From Streptomyces sp. Edi4 (lineage in GTDB: Bacteria; Actinomycetota; Actinomycetes; Streptomycetales; Streptomycetaceae), in the NCBI RefSeq assembly GCF_040253615.1, contig NZ_JBEJGY010000003.1, positions 46,562 through 110,561 of the forward strand: 64,000 bases of DNA, given 5' to 3'. Positions 46,961 through 55,893 of the stretch are shown piece after piece. A program made the translations under genes and the position numbers. Each line of letters starts with the position of its first letter. Position 1 is the stretch's first letter. The notes below the pieces were generated by a model. It did not search any database. It was given only the letters and a program-made list of their open reading frames with translations, and was not told where the DNA came from.

Positions 46961-48070
46961 GTGGTGACGGCAGACGCAGAGGTGTGGAACCGGCGGGCCC
47001 TCAACCGGGCGCTCCTGGCCCGGCAGTTGCTGACCGAGCGGGCGCCTGTGCCGGCCGCCGAGGGTGTGGCCCGCCTCGTCGGCCTGCAGGCCCAGGCTCC
47101 CAATCCGCCGTACATCGGGCTGTGGACCCGGCTGTCCGGCTTTCGCATCGAGGATCTCGCCCGGGCGGTCGGGGACCGTGCGGTGGTCCGTCTTGCGATG
47201 ATGCGCGGCACGATCCACCTGGTCACGGCGGAGGACTGCCTGGCACTGCGGCCAGTGCTCCAGCCCTCCCTGGAGCGCGCCCTGAACAGCACCTTCGGCC
47301 GCCTGCTGACCGGTCTCGACCTGCCCGAAGTGGCCGCCATCGGACGACAGCTGGTCGAGGCGCGGCCGGCCACCCTGGGCATGCTCGGCAAGCTTTTGGC
47401 CGAGCGCCTGCCGGATCGGGACGCCTTCGCGCTGGCCAACGTCGTACGCACTCTGGTGCCGCTGGTGCAGATCCCGCCGCGGGGGCTGTGGGGCGAGAGC
47501 GGGCAGGCCGTGCACACCACGGCCGAGTCCTGGCTGGGCCGGACACCTGGCCGGGACGTTTCTCCCGACACGATGGTGCGGCGCTACCTGGCGGCCTTCG
47601 GCCCTGCGTCGGTCAAGGACATCCAGACCTGGTCCGGTATGACCCGCCTCGCCGAGCCGGTACGCCGGCTCCGGCCCGGTCTGCGCACCTTCCGCGACGA
47701 GAACGGGGTCGAGCTGTTCGACCTGCCCGACGCGCCTCGTCCCGGCCCGGACCTCGACGTGCCCGTGCGGTATCTGCCCGAGTTCGACAACATCCTGCTG
47801 TCGCACGCCGATCGCAGCCGCGTCATCAGCGCCGAGCACCGTAAGCTCGTCTTCACCCGGAACGGGCTGATCAAGTCCACCTTCCTGGTCGACGGTTTCG
47901 TGCGGGGGGTGTGGCGCCTCGAGCAGCACCGGAGCGCCGCGACGCTGGTCCTTGAGGCGTTCGACGGTCCGTTGGCGAAGTCGGAGCGTACGGCGCTGGC
48001 CGAGGAAGGGGCCCGGCTGCTGAGGTTCGCCGCGGCTGACGCCGACGTTCACGACATCCGTTTCCACTGA
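46961..48070 (+). CDS. AlkZ-family DNA glycosylase, QxQ motif; probable self-resistance, copy 3
   Basis: A 369-residue HTH_42-family protein closely like the copy at 13.1 kb. It has ALNRALLARQLL, VGLQAQAPNPPYIGLW with the QxQ pair (Gln43, Gln45), RYLAAFGPASVKDIQTWSG and STFLVDGFVRGVW. A duplicated QxQ enzyme plus the HxQ relative at 17.4 kb makes three in one cluster. The start is a GTG at 46961 (a second GTG follows directly) with GGAGAGG about 10 bp upstream. It probably removes product-DNA adducts. It shares the strand with rmlA. Confidence 0.88.
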   Translation: MVTADAEVWNRRALNRALLARQLLTERAPVPAAEGVARLVGLQAQAPNPPYIGLWTRLSGFRIEDLARAVGDRAVVRLAMMRGTIHLVTAEDCLALRPVLQPSLERALNSTFGRLLTGLDLPEVAAIGRQLVEARPATLGMLGKLLAERLPDRDAFALANVVRTLVPLVQIPPRGLWGESGQAVHTTAESWLGRTPGRDVSPDTMVRRYLAAFGPASVKDIQTWSGMTRLAEPVRRLRPGLRTFRDENGVELFDLPDAPRPGPDLDVPVRYLPEFDNILLSHADRSRVISAEHRKLVFTRNGLIKSTFLVDGFVRGVWRLEQHRSAATLVLEAFDGPLAKSERTALAEEGARLLRFAAADADVHDIRFH

Positions 48071-48167
48071 GCGCGCCCGGCCGCTCGCGTGCGCTGCGCC
48101 GCTCCCGCAGGGGCGTCCGGCCGCTCGCCCTCCGGGACCCGGCGCCTCGAACGTCGGGCCGTGTCGC

Positions 48168-49592
48168 TCAGTCGTGGTCCGCGGGGACGTTTGGGCGGGA
48201 CGTGCGGCCCGGGCAGGAGGCGCGGGGCGCCGGCAGCTCGCCGTCCACCAGGTAGCGGTGCACCACGGCGTCGACGTACGGGTTGTCGCCGAGGACGTAG
48301 ACCTCGTGCTCACCGGAGTCCTGGACGGTGAGCAGATGGTGGCCCAGCCGCTCGGCCATCGCCACACCGCCCGCGTAGTGGTCCATCGGGTCACCGTCGG
48401 CCTGGACCACCAGGCCCACCGGATAGCCCTCGCGGATGGGCGCCACCGGGGCCTGGGGAGCCTCGAACGTTCGGAAGGCGCCGACCCAGGGCTGCGCCCT
48501 GAGGACTCCGTAGCCGTACGGGAAGCGCTTGCGGAAGTCGCGCATGTCCTGGTAGTAGACCTCCAGGTCACAGGGCCACGCGTGCTCCAGGGTGGTGGCC
48601 TCCAGGACACCGACGCGCAGCTCGCCCTCGCTGTCCAAGGGGCGCCAGGTGCCCTGCCGCGCCAGCAGCGCCCGGCAGGTCTCGGCGTCATGCGGGGAAC
48701 TCTGCAGGCGTGCGACGAGGAGGGCGAGTTCCGCCCACTGCCCGCGGTCGGCGGCACGGTTGCCCACGGCTCCGTCGAACAGGGTGCGCAGCTGCGGATC
48801 GTTGTGTCCCAGCACCTCCAGCCCTTGGGCCACCTCCTCGACGGTGCCGAGCACCTGGGCCGGGAAGAGCCCGAGCCCGAACGTGCCGTTGCGGTCGGCG
48901 GTCCAGCGGGCCCACCGCTCGACGTTGCGCTGCACCGCCTCGCCCTGCCACAGGAACTGTTCCCGCCAGGTCCAGTCGGGGTGGACACACGAGTCGAGGA
49001 CGCTGCGGTCCAGGCGGGCGGGGAACAGCGTGCCGTACACCGCGCCGACGTATGCGCCGTAGGCGTATCCCACGAAGTTCAACCGCTCCTCTGCGAGCAC
49101 ACCGCGGATCACGTCCATGTCACGGGCCGTGTTGGGCGTGCTGATGTGGCGCCGCAGCTCGCCGCCCGCGCGGGCGCAGGCCTCCTCGCGCAGCCGCATG
49201 TCCTGGGCGAGGATCTCGAAGGCCGAGTCCGGGGGGCGTGAGTCGAACGGCGCCCTGGGGACGGTCACTTCGGCCAGGAGGTTGGTCGACTCTCCGGTGC
49301 CCCGGGGGTCGAAGCCGATGAGGTCGTACACCTCCTGCAGTGGGGTGGCGGCGAATTTGTCGGGCAGCGCCCGGCCCAGTCCCCAGTCCCCGCCAGGGCC
49401 TCCGTTCACTCCCAGGAGAATGCCGCGCCGCCGCCCTGGCACGGTGGCCCGGCGGCGGCTGAGAGCGAGGGTGATGCGTTCGCCGTCCGGCTCGCTGTAG
49501 TCGCGCGGCACCTCGATCGTCGTGTGCTGGAGTTGTTCGTCGTCGGGCGTGGGCGACCAGCGCGGTCGCTGTGCGTAGAAGTCGAATACCAC
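48168..49592 (-). CDS. Alpha/beta-hydrolase (TAP-like) homologue lacking the nucleophilic serine
   Basis: A 474-residue protein of the proline-iminopeptidase/tripeptidyl-aminopeptidase-like family. It has the oxyanion segment NGGPGGD (63-69), IGFDPRGTG, and a C-terminal TAP-like part with VQADGDPMDHYAGG and SGEHEVYV. The nucleophile elbow, normally GxSxG, reads GYAYGA: Ala177 replaces Ser (codon GCC). The Asp- and His-bearing loops remain. So it is not an ordinary serine hydrolase; it may bind substrate, act as a cyclase, or use another residue. The start is a GTG at 49592 with AAAGGGAGG. It has a SARP-type promoter inside the end of the upstream pump gene. Confidence 0.85.
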   Translation of the reverse strand: MVFDFYAQRPRWSPTPDDEQLQHTTIEVPRDYSEPDGERITLALSRRRATVPGRRRGILLGVNGGPGGDWGLGRALPDKFAATPLQEVYDLIGFDPRGTGESTNLLAEVTVPRAPFDSRPPDSAFEILAQDMRLREEACARAGGELRRHISTPNTARDMDVIRGVLAEERLNFVGYAYGAYVGAVYGTLFPARLDRSVLDSCVHPDWTWREQFLWQGEAVQRNVERWARWTADRNGTFGLGLFPAQVLGTVEEVAQGLEVLGHNDPQLRTLFDGAVGNRAADRGQWAELALLVARLQSSPHDAETCRALLARQGTWRPLDSEGELRVGVLEATTLEHAWPCDLEVYYQDMRDFRKRFPYGYGVLRAQPWVGAFRTFEAPQAPVAPIREGYPVGLVVQADGDPMDHYAGGVAMAERLGHHLLTVQDSGEHEVYVLGDNPYVDAVVHRYLVDGELPAPRASCPGRTSRPNVPADHD

Positions 49593-49609
49593 CGCGAACC
49601 TCCCTTTCA

Positions 49610-51112
49610 TCAGGAGGCCAGCGTCTCCTCGGCGCCTTGAGAGGCCCTTGAACGGCCCCTGACCAGGCCGTGCCGACGGCGCCGCGAAACCAGCAGCGCG
49701 GCCGGCAGCGCCGCGGCGGTGAGCAGGGCGGCCCCGGTGAGCGCGAGGCCGTAGCCCGCGGCGAGCGCATGGGGGGATGCCGCGCCGCTCGTCGGCTCGA
49801 CCACGGCGTCGATACGGGCCGAGGAGAGCGCTGTGAGGGCCACCAGGCCGGTGGCGCAACCCAGTTGACGGGTGGCGTTGAGGAGCCCGGAACCGAGACC
49901 CGCCTGGTGGGCGGGGAGCCCGGCTGTGGCGGCGTTCGTGGTGGCGTTGAGCACCGCACCCATGCCGGAGCCGAGCAGGAGGACGGGCCCGAGCACATCC
50001 GCGGCGTAGGTGGCGTTCTCGTCCAGGCGCGACAGCCACAGCAGGCCGACGCAGGACACGCAGAGCCCGGCCAGCAGGACGGGGCGCGGGCCGCAGCGCG
50101 GCACCAAGGAGGAGACGCCCCAGCCGGCCAGGGCGATACCGGCCGACAACGGCAGGTAGGCCAGTCCGGTACGCAGTGGGCTGTAGCCGAGGACCTGCTG
50201 AAGGAGCAGGGTGAAGAAGTAGAACGTGCTGAAGAGCGCGGCGATAGCGAAGAAGGCGACCGTGTTGGCGGCGGCGACCGGGCGGTTGCGGAAGATGACG
50301 AGCGGCACCAGCGGATCGCGGGCGAATCTCGTCTGGATCAGCACGAACAGCGCGAGCAGCACCGCCCCGCCGATCAGCGGGACCAGCACCGCGGCCGAGC
50401 CCCAGCCGTAGGTGTGCGATGCGGCGGCTGCGTACACCGCGCCCATCAGGCCGAGGGTCACCGTGACCGCTCCCGGGATGTCGAGGCGGTGCTTCTCCCT
50501 CCGCGGGCCGCGCCCCTGCGGCACCACCCAGCACACGGTCGCGAACAGGGCGATGCCGATCGGCACGTTGACCAGCAGGATCCAGCGCCAGGACAGCCAT
50601 TGGGTGATCATTCCGCCGGCCAGCACACCGATCGCCCCGGCGGCACCCGACACCGCGCTCCACCAGCCGAACGCCCGTCCCCGGGCTGCGGGTTGGGTGA
50701 AGGTGGCGGCGAGGACGGTGAGGGTGGCCGGCGCCATCACCGCGGCGCCCAGGCCCTGGAAGGCGCGGGCCAGGATCAGGGTCGCCGGGCCGTCCGCGGC
50801 ACCGCCGACGGCACTGGCGAGGGTGAACAGGGCGACGCCGCAGAGAAAGATCCTGCGCCGCCCGTGGAGGTCCGCGAGCCTGCCGCCGAGCAGCAGGAAG
50901 CCGCAGACGACGACCGTGTAGGCGTTGTTCACCAGGTACAGGTCGTGCCGGTCGAAGCGCAGGTCCTCGGCGATGGCGGGCAGCGCCACATTGACCACCG
51001 ACGCGTCCAGGACGTTCATGAACTGTCCCAGGCAGCAAGCGGCCAGCACGAGGCCGAGCCGGCTGCCGGCGGCACCGGGCGGGGCGGGGGTCCGCGAGGT
51101 CTGAGGAGTCAT
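49610..51112 (-). CDS. MFS drug exporter, DHA2 family (second pump)
   Basis: A 500-residue, about 14-helix exporter. TM1 holds FMNVLDASVVNVALPAI, the motif A loop is GGRLADLHGRRR, and motif C-like GAAGAIGVLAGG follows. It is related to but distinct from the 541-residue pump at 18.7 kb and lacks its long tail. The ATG at 51112 has no ribosome site; a weak SARP-like site predicts a transcript start there. It diverges from the ferredoxin gene and may export the product or an intermediate. Confidence 0.9.
   Translation of the reverse strand: MTPQTSRTPAPPGAAGSRLGLVLAACCLGQFMNVLDASVVNVALPAIAEDLRFDRHDLYLVNNAYTVVVCGFLLLGGRLADLHGRRRIFLCGVALFTLASAVGGAADGPATLILARAFQGLGAAVMAPATLTVLAATFTQPAARGRAFGWWSAVSGAAGAIGVLAGGMITQWLSWRWILLVNVPIGIALFATVCWVVPQGRGPRREKHRLDIPGAVTVTLGLMGAVYAAAASHTYGWGSAAVLVPLIGGAVLLALFVLIQTRFARDPLVPLVIFRNRPVAAANTVAFFAIAALFSTFYFFTLLLQQVLGYSPLRTGLAYLPLSAGIALAGWGVSSLVPRCGPRPVLLAGLCVSCVGLLWLSRLDENATYAADVLGPVLLLGSGMGAVLNATTNAATAGLPAHQAGLGSGLLNATRQLGCATGLVALTALSSARIDAVVEPTSGAASPHALAAGYGLALTGAALLTAAALPAALLVSRRRRHGLVRGRSRASQGAEETLAS
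49620..49651 (-). promoter_or_regulatory. SARP-type promoter within the end of the MFS gene, for the hydrolase homologue
   Basis: Minus-strand TCAAGGG and TCAAGGC start 11 bp apart, then 8 bp, then GACGCT. The heptamers match those of the citramalate synthase promoter. Confidence 0.7.
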
Positions 51113-51119
51113 GACAGGC

Positions 51120-51151
51120 ACGCTGCGCCGCGCCGATCGACTGGTGATGGC
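51120..51151 (-). promoter_or_regulatory. Weak SARP-like promoter for the second MFS gene
   Basis: Minus-strand GCCATCA and TCGATCG start 11 bp apart, then 8 bp, then CAGCGT; ATG 7 nt on. The first heptamer is poor. Confidence 0.35.
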
Positions 51152-51177
51152 GGCCGGGTCGAGCCGGGGCAGCGCCA

Positions 51178-51209
51178 TCCAGAGGTGCTCCGCCGTGCCG
51201 CGAGTACGA
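51178..51209 (+). promoter_or_regulatory. SARP-type promoter, ferredoxin operon, distal copy
   Basis: TCCAGAG and TCCGCCG start 11 bp apart, then 8 bp, then GTACGA. It is one of two tandem copies. Confidence 0.6.
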
Positions 51210-51253
51210 AAGGAGCGGGGCCGTCGAGAGGTGCTCCACCGCGCCCCGAGTAC
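51181..51253. repeat. 27-bp imperfect direct repeat covering the two ferredoxin promoters
   Basis: 51181-51207 and 51227-51253 match at 24 of 27 positions (AGAGGTGCTCC, then CGAGTAC at the end). The repeat spans part of the heptamers and the -10, so a whole promoter seems to have been duplicated. Confidence 0.8.
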
Positions 51254-51255
51254 CG
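51224..51255 (+). promoter_or_regulatory. SARP-type promoter, ferredoxin operon, proximal copy
   Basis: TCGAGAG and TCCACCG start 11 bp apart, then 8 bp, then GTACCG. It repeats the distal copy 46 bp downstream. Confidence 0.6.
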
Positions 51256-51311
51256 GTGGCAAGAGTCCGGGTGCGTCTTCGCGGGCGGCCGAACATTTGA
51301 CGGAGGAAGCC

Positions 51312-51635
51312 ATGGCCAAGATCACGTACAAGCATCCGAACGGCACGGTCACCGTCGTCGACGTCACGGCGCCCAACACGGTCATGCGGGGCGCGAAGCT
51401 CAATGACGTCGACGGCATCGAGGCACAGTGCGGCGGTTCCGCCCAGTGCGGCACCTGCCATGTCTACATCGACGAGGCCAACACGCTGCCGCTTCCCGAG
51501 ATGGATTCCGTCGAGGACGACGTGCTGTACGGCACGGCCTGCCCACGGCAGGACAGCAGCCGGCTGAGCTGCCAGTTGCCGGTCTCCGATGCGCTCGACG
51601 GCCTGCTGGTCCATCTGCCCGAGGCCCAGAGCTGA
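51312..51635 (+). CDS. [2Fe-2S] ferredoxin (adrenodoxin/putidaredoxin type)
   Basis: A 107-residue electron carrier with the cluster ligands Cys40-x5-Cys46-x2-Cys49 and Cys87, plus the acidic helix EMDSVEDD for partner docking. Its stop overlaps the ATG of the ferredoxin reductase (TGATG). The pair makes a class I electron chain and is the only redox-partner set in the window, so it probably serves some or all of the four P450s. The ATG follows GGAGGAAGCC. Confidence 0.95.
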   Translation: MAKITYKHPNGTVTVVDVTAPNTVMRGAKLNDVDGIEAQCGGSAQCGTCHVYIDEANTLPLPEMDSVEDDVLYGTACPRQDSSRLSCQLPVSDALDGLLVHLPEAQS

Positions 51636-52906
51636 TGGCCACGGCGGGAGTTGTCGTCATCGGCGCCGGCCAGGGCGGCCTGGAGACCGTGGCCGCGCTG
51701 CGCGGCAGGGGGTACGCGGGCCGCGTCACCCTCGTCGGTGAGGAGTCCGTACGTCCCTACCAGCGGCCGCCGTTGTCCAAGGGCTATCTCCGCGGTGACG
51801 TCACGGCAGAGGACCTGGCTCTGCGCGGCGGGTCGTTCTTCGCGGACCGGGACGTCACGTTCGTGTCCGGCGACCGCGCCCGGCGCGTCGACCTCACCCG
51901 GCGGGCCGTGCACCTGGGCTCGGGTGCCACGCTGCGCTACGACAAGCTGGTGCTGGCCACCGGTGCCCGGCCGCGCACACTTCCACTGGCCGATGTCGGT
52001 CTTTGGGGCGTCCTGTCGCTGCGCACGCTCGCGGACGCCGAGGAGCTCCGGCAGCGCCTGGACGGCCCGGCGCGGCGCGTCGCGGTGATCGGCGCCGGGT
52101 TCATCGGGCTTGAACTCGCCGCCACCGCACGCATGTTGGGCCACGGCGTCACCGTGGTGGAGAGCGAGCCACGGGTGCTGTCCAGGGCGCTCACCGCACA
52201 GATGTCGGCGTGGCTCGCCGGCCGGCACCGTGATCGCGGGGTGCGTCTGCTGCTGGGCCGGGAGGTGAGGGGGCTGCGAGCCGACGCGTGCGGCCGGGTC
52301 GAGGCCCTGGAGCTGGACGGCGGCGAGCGGGTGCCCGCCGATCTCGTGGTCATCGGTGTCGGCGTGCTGCCCAACTCCGAACTCGCCGCCGAGGCGGGGC
52401 TCGTCGTCGGCGACGGCATCATCGTCGATCAGCGGCTGCGGACCAGCGACCCGGCCGTGTACGCGATCGGCGACTGCGCCCGCTTCCCCAGCCCGCACCT
52501 GGGCCGCTCTGTCCGGCTGGAGTCGGTGCAGAACGCATCGGACCAGGCTCGGTGCGTGGCTGCCGGGATCTGCGGCGAGCCGGTACCGTACACGGCCGTC
52601 CCGGCGTTCTGGTCGCAGCAGTACGACCTGCGACTGCACATCGTGGGGCTGACCGCAGGCCATGACGAGGCGGTCACGGTCGGCGATCTTGACGAGGGCC
52701 GGTTCTCCGTCTTCTGTTTCCGCCGGGGCCGGCTGGTCTCGGTGGAGACGGTCAACAGGCCCGCCGACCATGGCATCGTGCGTCGGCTGCTCGGCGCCGG
52801 CACCGACCTGACCCCGGACGATGTCCGGCTGCCCGGTTTCGACCTCAAGAACCACGCCCGCACGGCCGTGCCGGGGCGTGTGGACAGGCCGGCCGTGCCC
52901 GCCTGA
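51635..52906 (+). CDS. NAD(P)H-dependent ferredoxin reductase (FAD, putidaredoxin-reductase type)
   Basis: A 423-residue pyridine-nucleotide disulfide-fold reductase without the redox disulfide. It shows FAD-binding VVIGAGQGGLETVAALR at the N-terminus, RPPLSKGYL, the NAD-binding VAVIGAGFIGLELAATA near 150, and the second FAD motif VYAIGDCARFP near 275. It passes electrons from NAD(P)H to the coupled [2Fe-2S] ferredoxin. The 273 bp after it (52907-53179) hold a G+C-rich stretch with a GCCCCC/GGGGGC pairing near 52912-52938 that may terminate this operon; nothing else was seen. Confidence 0.95.
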   Translation: MATAGVVVIGAGQGGLETVAALRGRGYAGRVTLVGEESVRPYQRPPLSKGYLRGDVTAEDLALRGGSFFADRDVTFVSGDRARRVDLTRRAVHLGSGATLRYDKLVLATGARPRTLPLADVGLWGVLSLRTLADAEELRQRLDGPARRVAVIGAGFIGLELAATARMLGHGVTVVESEPRVLSRALTAQMSAWLAGRHRDRGVRLLLGREVRGLRADACGRVEALELDGGERVPADLVVIGVGVLPNSELAAEAGLVVGDGIIVDQRLRTSDPAVYAIGDCARFPSPHLGRSVRLESVQNASDQARCVAAGICGEPVPYTAVPAFWSQQYDLRLHIVGLTAGHDEAVTVGDLDEGRFSVFCFRRGRLVSVETVNRPADHGIVRRLLGAGTDLTPDDVRLPGFDLKNHARTAVPGRVDRPAVPA

Positions 52907-53179
52907 GGCGCCGGCCCCCATCGCGTGCCCGGGCCGGGGGCGTGCCTGCCTGCGGCGCGGCGCGGTGAGGCGGCCCCGCCGTCTTGCGCCCGCGGCCCGG
53001 CCAGGTCGCGGGCGCAGCCGTGTGCCCGCACCCGGGTGCTCCGCGGGTCATCGTCGCGTCGTTCGCCGAACGTGCCCCGTGCGGGCGCGAGCCGGTGCCT
53101 GCCGAACGAGAGAGCCGGCCCAGGCGCCCACGACAAGGGCCGGGACCGGCTCACCGATGCCCGCGGGTGCGCGTGCGGA

Positions 53180-54403
53180 TCACGGGCCCCAGGCGACCGG
53201 GAGGCTGGTCAGCGTGTGGTTGATCTCGCCTGCGTGCCAGGGCAGTTCGGACTCCGGCACGGCCAGCCGCAGATCGGGGAACCGGCGCACCAGGCCCTCG
53301 ACGGCGATCACCAGCTCCATCCGCCCCAGATGCTTGCCGAGACAGTGGTGGAGGCCGTGTCCGAAGGAGATGTGCGGGTTGCGCTCGCGCGCGAGGTCGA
53401 GCCGGTCGGGGTCGGCGAAGACGGTCTCGTCCCGGTTGGCCGAGGCGAGGGCGAGGAGCACGGCGTCGCCCTTGCGTATCGTCACGCCGCCGACCTCGAT
53501 GTCCTGGGCGGCGATGCGCGGGAAGCCGGAGGTGTCGGTGGCGAACAGGTTGACGTGCCGCAGCAGTTCCTCGACGGCTGTGGGGATCCTGGAGGTGTCC
53601 TCGGCCAGCCACTGCCACTGGTCGCGGCCCTCGGTCAACAGCGCGAGGACGGAGTTGGCAAGTTGGTTGGCCGTGGTGTCGAAACCGGCGCCGATGAGGG
53701 TGAACCCGAAGGTGACCAGCTCCTGCTCGCTCAGCCGGTCATCGTTGTCCCGCGCCGCGATCAGCTCGGACAGCATGTCGTCGGCGGGGTCGGCACGCTT
53801 GTGGGCGATCAGTCCGACGATGTACTCGCTGAGCTTCGCGAGGGCATTGAGGGATTCCTCGCCGCCCGCCCGGTCGTCCACCGTGGCGAACGCGCGGGCC
53901 CACCGCTCGAAGGCCCGCAGATCCTTCGGCGGCACGCCCAGCAGCTCTCCGATGACGGTCAGCGGCAGCGGCACCGCCAGCTCCTGCACCAGGTCCGCCC
54001 TTGCGTCGCCGACCCGCAGGGCGTCGAGCAAGTCGTCACAGACTTTCTGCACGTTGGCGCGCATGCGCTCGACCCGCCGCATCGTGAAGGCGCCCGCGAC
54101 GAGCTTGCGGAGGCGGGAGTGTTCGGGGGCGTCCAGCGAGATGATCATTTCCGGAGTGGTGTGCATCGTGCCGCCGACCCTCAATGCCCCCTCGCCACAG
54201 GCCTGCGCCCGGCTCAGTCGCGGATCGGCCGACAGTTCCCGTACGTCCTCGTAGCGGGTGACCAGCCAGGCGTCCACGCCACCCGACGTGGGCACCTTCA
54301 CGACCGGCCGTCCCCTGCGCAGCCCCGCATAGCGCGGGGACGGCCCGCGGTAGGTGGAGCCCGGCAGGGGGTACACATCGGTTTCCTGATGAAGGACAGA
54401 CAC
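53180..54403 (-). CDS. Cytochrome P450 monooxygenase (4 of 4)
   Basis: A 407-residue P450. The I-helix reads GAGFDTTANQ, with Asp in place of the usual Glu; ExxR lies in EELLRH; the heme loop FGHGLHHCLG carries Cys354. It starts with YPLPGSTYRGPSPRYAGLRRGRPVV, a pattern seen in CYP105/CYP163-type polyketide oxidases. The start is a GTG at 54403 with GGAGGAG. I found no SARP-type promoter; it may be read from the flavin monooxygenase gene 173 bp upstream. The reaction is unknown. Confidence 0.92.
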   Translation of the reverse strand: MSVLHQETDVYPLPGSTYRGPSPRYAGLRRGRPVVKVPTSGGVDAWLVTRYEDVRELSADPRLSRAQACGEGALRVGGTMHTTPEMIISLDAPEHSRLRKLVAGAFTMRRVERMRANVQKVCDDLLDALRVGDARADLVQELAVPLPLTVIGELLGVPPKDLRAFERWARAFATVDDRAGGEESLNALAKLSEYIVGLIAHKRADPADDMLSELIAARDNDDRLSEQELVTFGFTLIGAGFDTTANQLANSVLALLTEGRDQWQWLAEDTSRIPTAVEELLRHVNLFATDTSGFPRIAAQDIEVGGVTIRKGDAVLLALASANRDETVFADPDRLDLARERNPHISFGHGLHHCLGKHLGRMELVIAVEGLVRRFPDLRLAVPESELPWHAGEINHTLTSLPVAWGP

Positions 54404-54576
54404 GGTGACTCCTCCGCATTGGCCGCCGAATTCCGGCTCACCGTACGGGCATCCGTTGGAGAGCAAGTCGCCTCGTGGTGGAGCTCGTTGAGGCCCCCGC
54501 GCCCACGCGCGCAGGGCGCACCGAGCCGAGACCCGCGGCGCCCTGCCCTGTCCGCGGGCTTGTTTGCGCCCCGGTC

Positions 54577-55701
54577 TCACTGCTCGGGCGGCCCCAACAG
54601 CACCGTGGAGTAGTTCTTGCGGGCCGCCGTGTCGTACTGCAGGGCGACGTGGCTGGTCGCCGACGTGACGTCCCGCCACAGCCGCTGCAAGGCGTGGCCC
54701 TCGCCGAGGCCGCTGGTGCCGGCCGCGTGGATCAGCAGGTCCAGCGCCTCTTGGAGGAGTTCGGCCGCGAAGGTGGCGTTGCGCTCGTTGCGCGCCATGA
54801 GGGCGGAGGTGAACTGCCGCTGGTCCAGCACCTGGGCGTTCTGCAGGACGAGGTGACGGGCCGCGTCGATCCGGCCGGAGGCCCGCACCAGCTTCGTCTC
54901 GGCCGTGACCGTACGTTTGCGCCCGGTCACGGTGCTCGCGCATGCCTGCAGCGCTCCCGCGGCGGCCCCGGCCACCGGCGCGATGAAGGTGAGGCCGCCG
55001 ACCGCCTGGAACGGCACCTGGTGGCAGGCCAGTGAGGAGGTGGCGTTGCGACCGGTCAGCATGTCAGCGCGGGCGAAGGACAGATGCCGCGGCACGAAGG
55101 CGTCGTCGACCACCACGGTGTGACTGCCGGTCGCGCGCATGCCCACGCTGTCCCAGGTCTCCTCGATGGCGTACGTACCCCGGGCCAGGGCGAAGAACCG
55201 CAGCTCGGGAGGACCGTCGCCGCCCGGGCCGGGCACCGCGGCGCACACCAGCGCCCAGGACGCGAACTCGATCCCGCTGACGTAACTCCAGCGGCCGCTC
55301 AGCCGCCAGCCGCCGTCGGCCGGCACCGCGCGCCCGGCCGGCATCAGAGCGGTGGCGATGATCGTGTCCGGGCTGCCGCCCCACAGTGCGTGATGTCCTT
55401 CCTTGGGCAGGTGCGCCGCGAACCGCGCCGAGTAGGCGGACAGCGATGCGCACCAGGCGGCGGCCGCACAGCCCTCGCCCACCGCCGTCACCGCTCGGGT
55501 GAGTTCGTCGAAGGAGCCCTCGGTGCCGCCCCATTCGGCGGCGACGAAGTGCCGGGCGAAGCCGGCCTCACCCAGCGCGCCGGCCACTTCGGGAGAGAGC
55601 CTGCGTCGCTGGTCCGCCTCCAGGGCGTGCCCGGCCGCGAGGATACGTATCTTCTCCGCGGCGGGAAGCAGCCCGGTGCCGTTGTCGGGAGTGGTCCCCA
55701 T
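54577..55701 (-). CDS. Flavin-dependent monooxygenase, acyl-CoA dehydrogenase fold (HsaA/ActVA-ORF5 type)
   Basis: A 374-residue group D flavoprotein monooxygenase. It resembles acyl-CoA dehydrogenases but has the hydroxylase pattern: GCAAAAWCASL near 80, GRWSYVSGIEFASWAL near 140 and SVGMRATGSHTVVVDDAFVP near 190, without the CoA-dehydrogenase Glu context. Two-component members hydroxylate aromatic rings using FMNH2 supplied by a separate reductase; the reductase gene at 59.1 kb is the likely partner. The ATG at 55701 follows AGGAGG. It has its own SARP-type promoter. Confidence 0.87.
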   Translation of the reverse strand: MGTTPDNGTGLLPAAEKIRILAAGHALEADQRRRLSPEVAGALGEAGFARHFVAAEWGGTEGSFDELTRAVTAVGEGCAAAAWCASLSAYSARFAAHLPKEGHHALWGGSPDTIIATALMPAGRAVPADGGWRLSGRWSYVSGIEFASWALVCAAVPGPGGDGPPELRFFALARGTYAIEETWDSVGMRATGSHTVVVDDAFVPRHLSFARADMLTGRNATSSLACHQVPFQAVGGLTFIAPVAGAAAGALQACASTVTGRKRTVTAETKLVRASGRIDAARHLVLQNAQVLDQRQFTSALMARNERNATFAAELLQEALDLLIHAAGTSGLGEGHALQRLWRDVTSATSHVALQYDTAARKNYSTVLLGPPEQ

Positions 55702-55757
55702 CCTCGTGACCTCCTGTGGTGACACGGTGCGCCGACGCATCGTGATGTCCTGGCTGG

Positions 55758-55789
55758 ATCCTGCTACGCCTCGCTCGAGGTCGCCTGTA
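55758..55789 (-). promoter_or_regulatory. SARP-type promoter for the flavin monooxygenase gene
   Basis: Minus-strand TACAGGC and TCGAGCG start 11 bp apart, then 8 bp, then CAGGAT. Confidence 0.6.
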
Positions 55790-55893
55790 CCGGCGCTTGG
55801 TCTCGGCAGGCCGGTGGCGCGGGCACGGCAGAGGGCCGGCCGCGCCTTTGGACGCTGTTGGTCTATCGGGGCCCTGGTTGCTTCGCCCCGTCG

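Noticed and set aside
48168..51614. A single 1,148-codon reading of the hydrolase homologue fused to upstream sequence
   Set aside because: The upstream two thirds is antisense-like nonsense over the MFS gene in another frame; a GTG with a perfect ribosome site at 49592 starts the real gene.
54404..54500. SARP-type site upstream of the fourth P450
   Set aside because: TCAAC and TCCAC elements are present but not at the required 11-bp spacing with a following -10.
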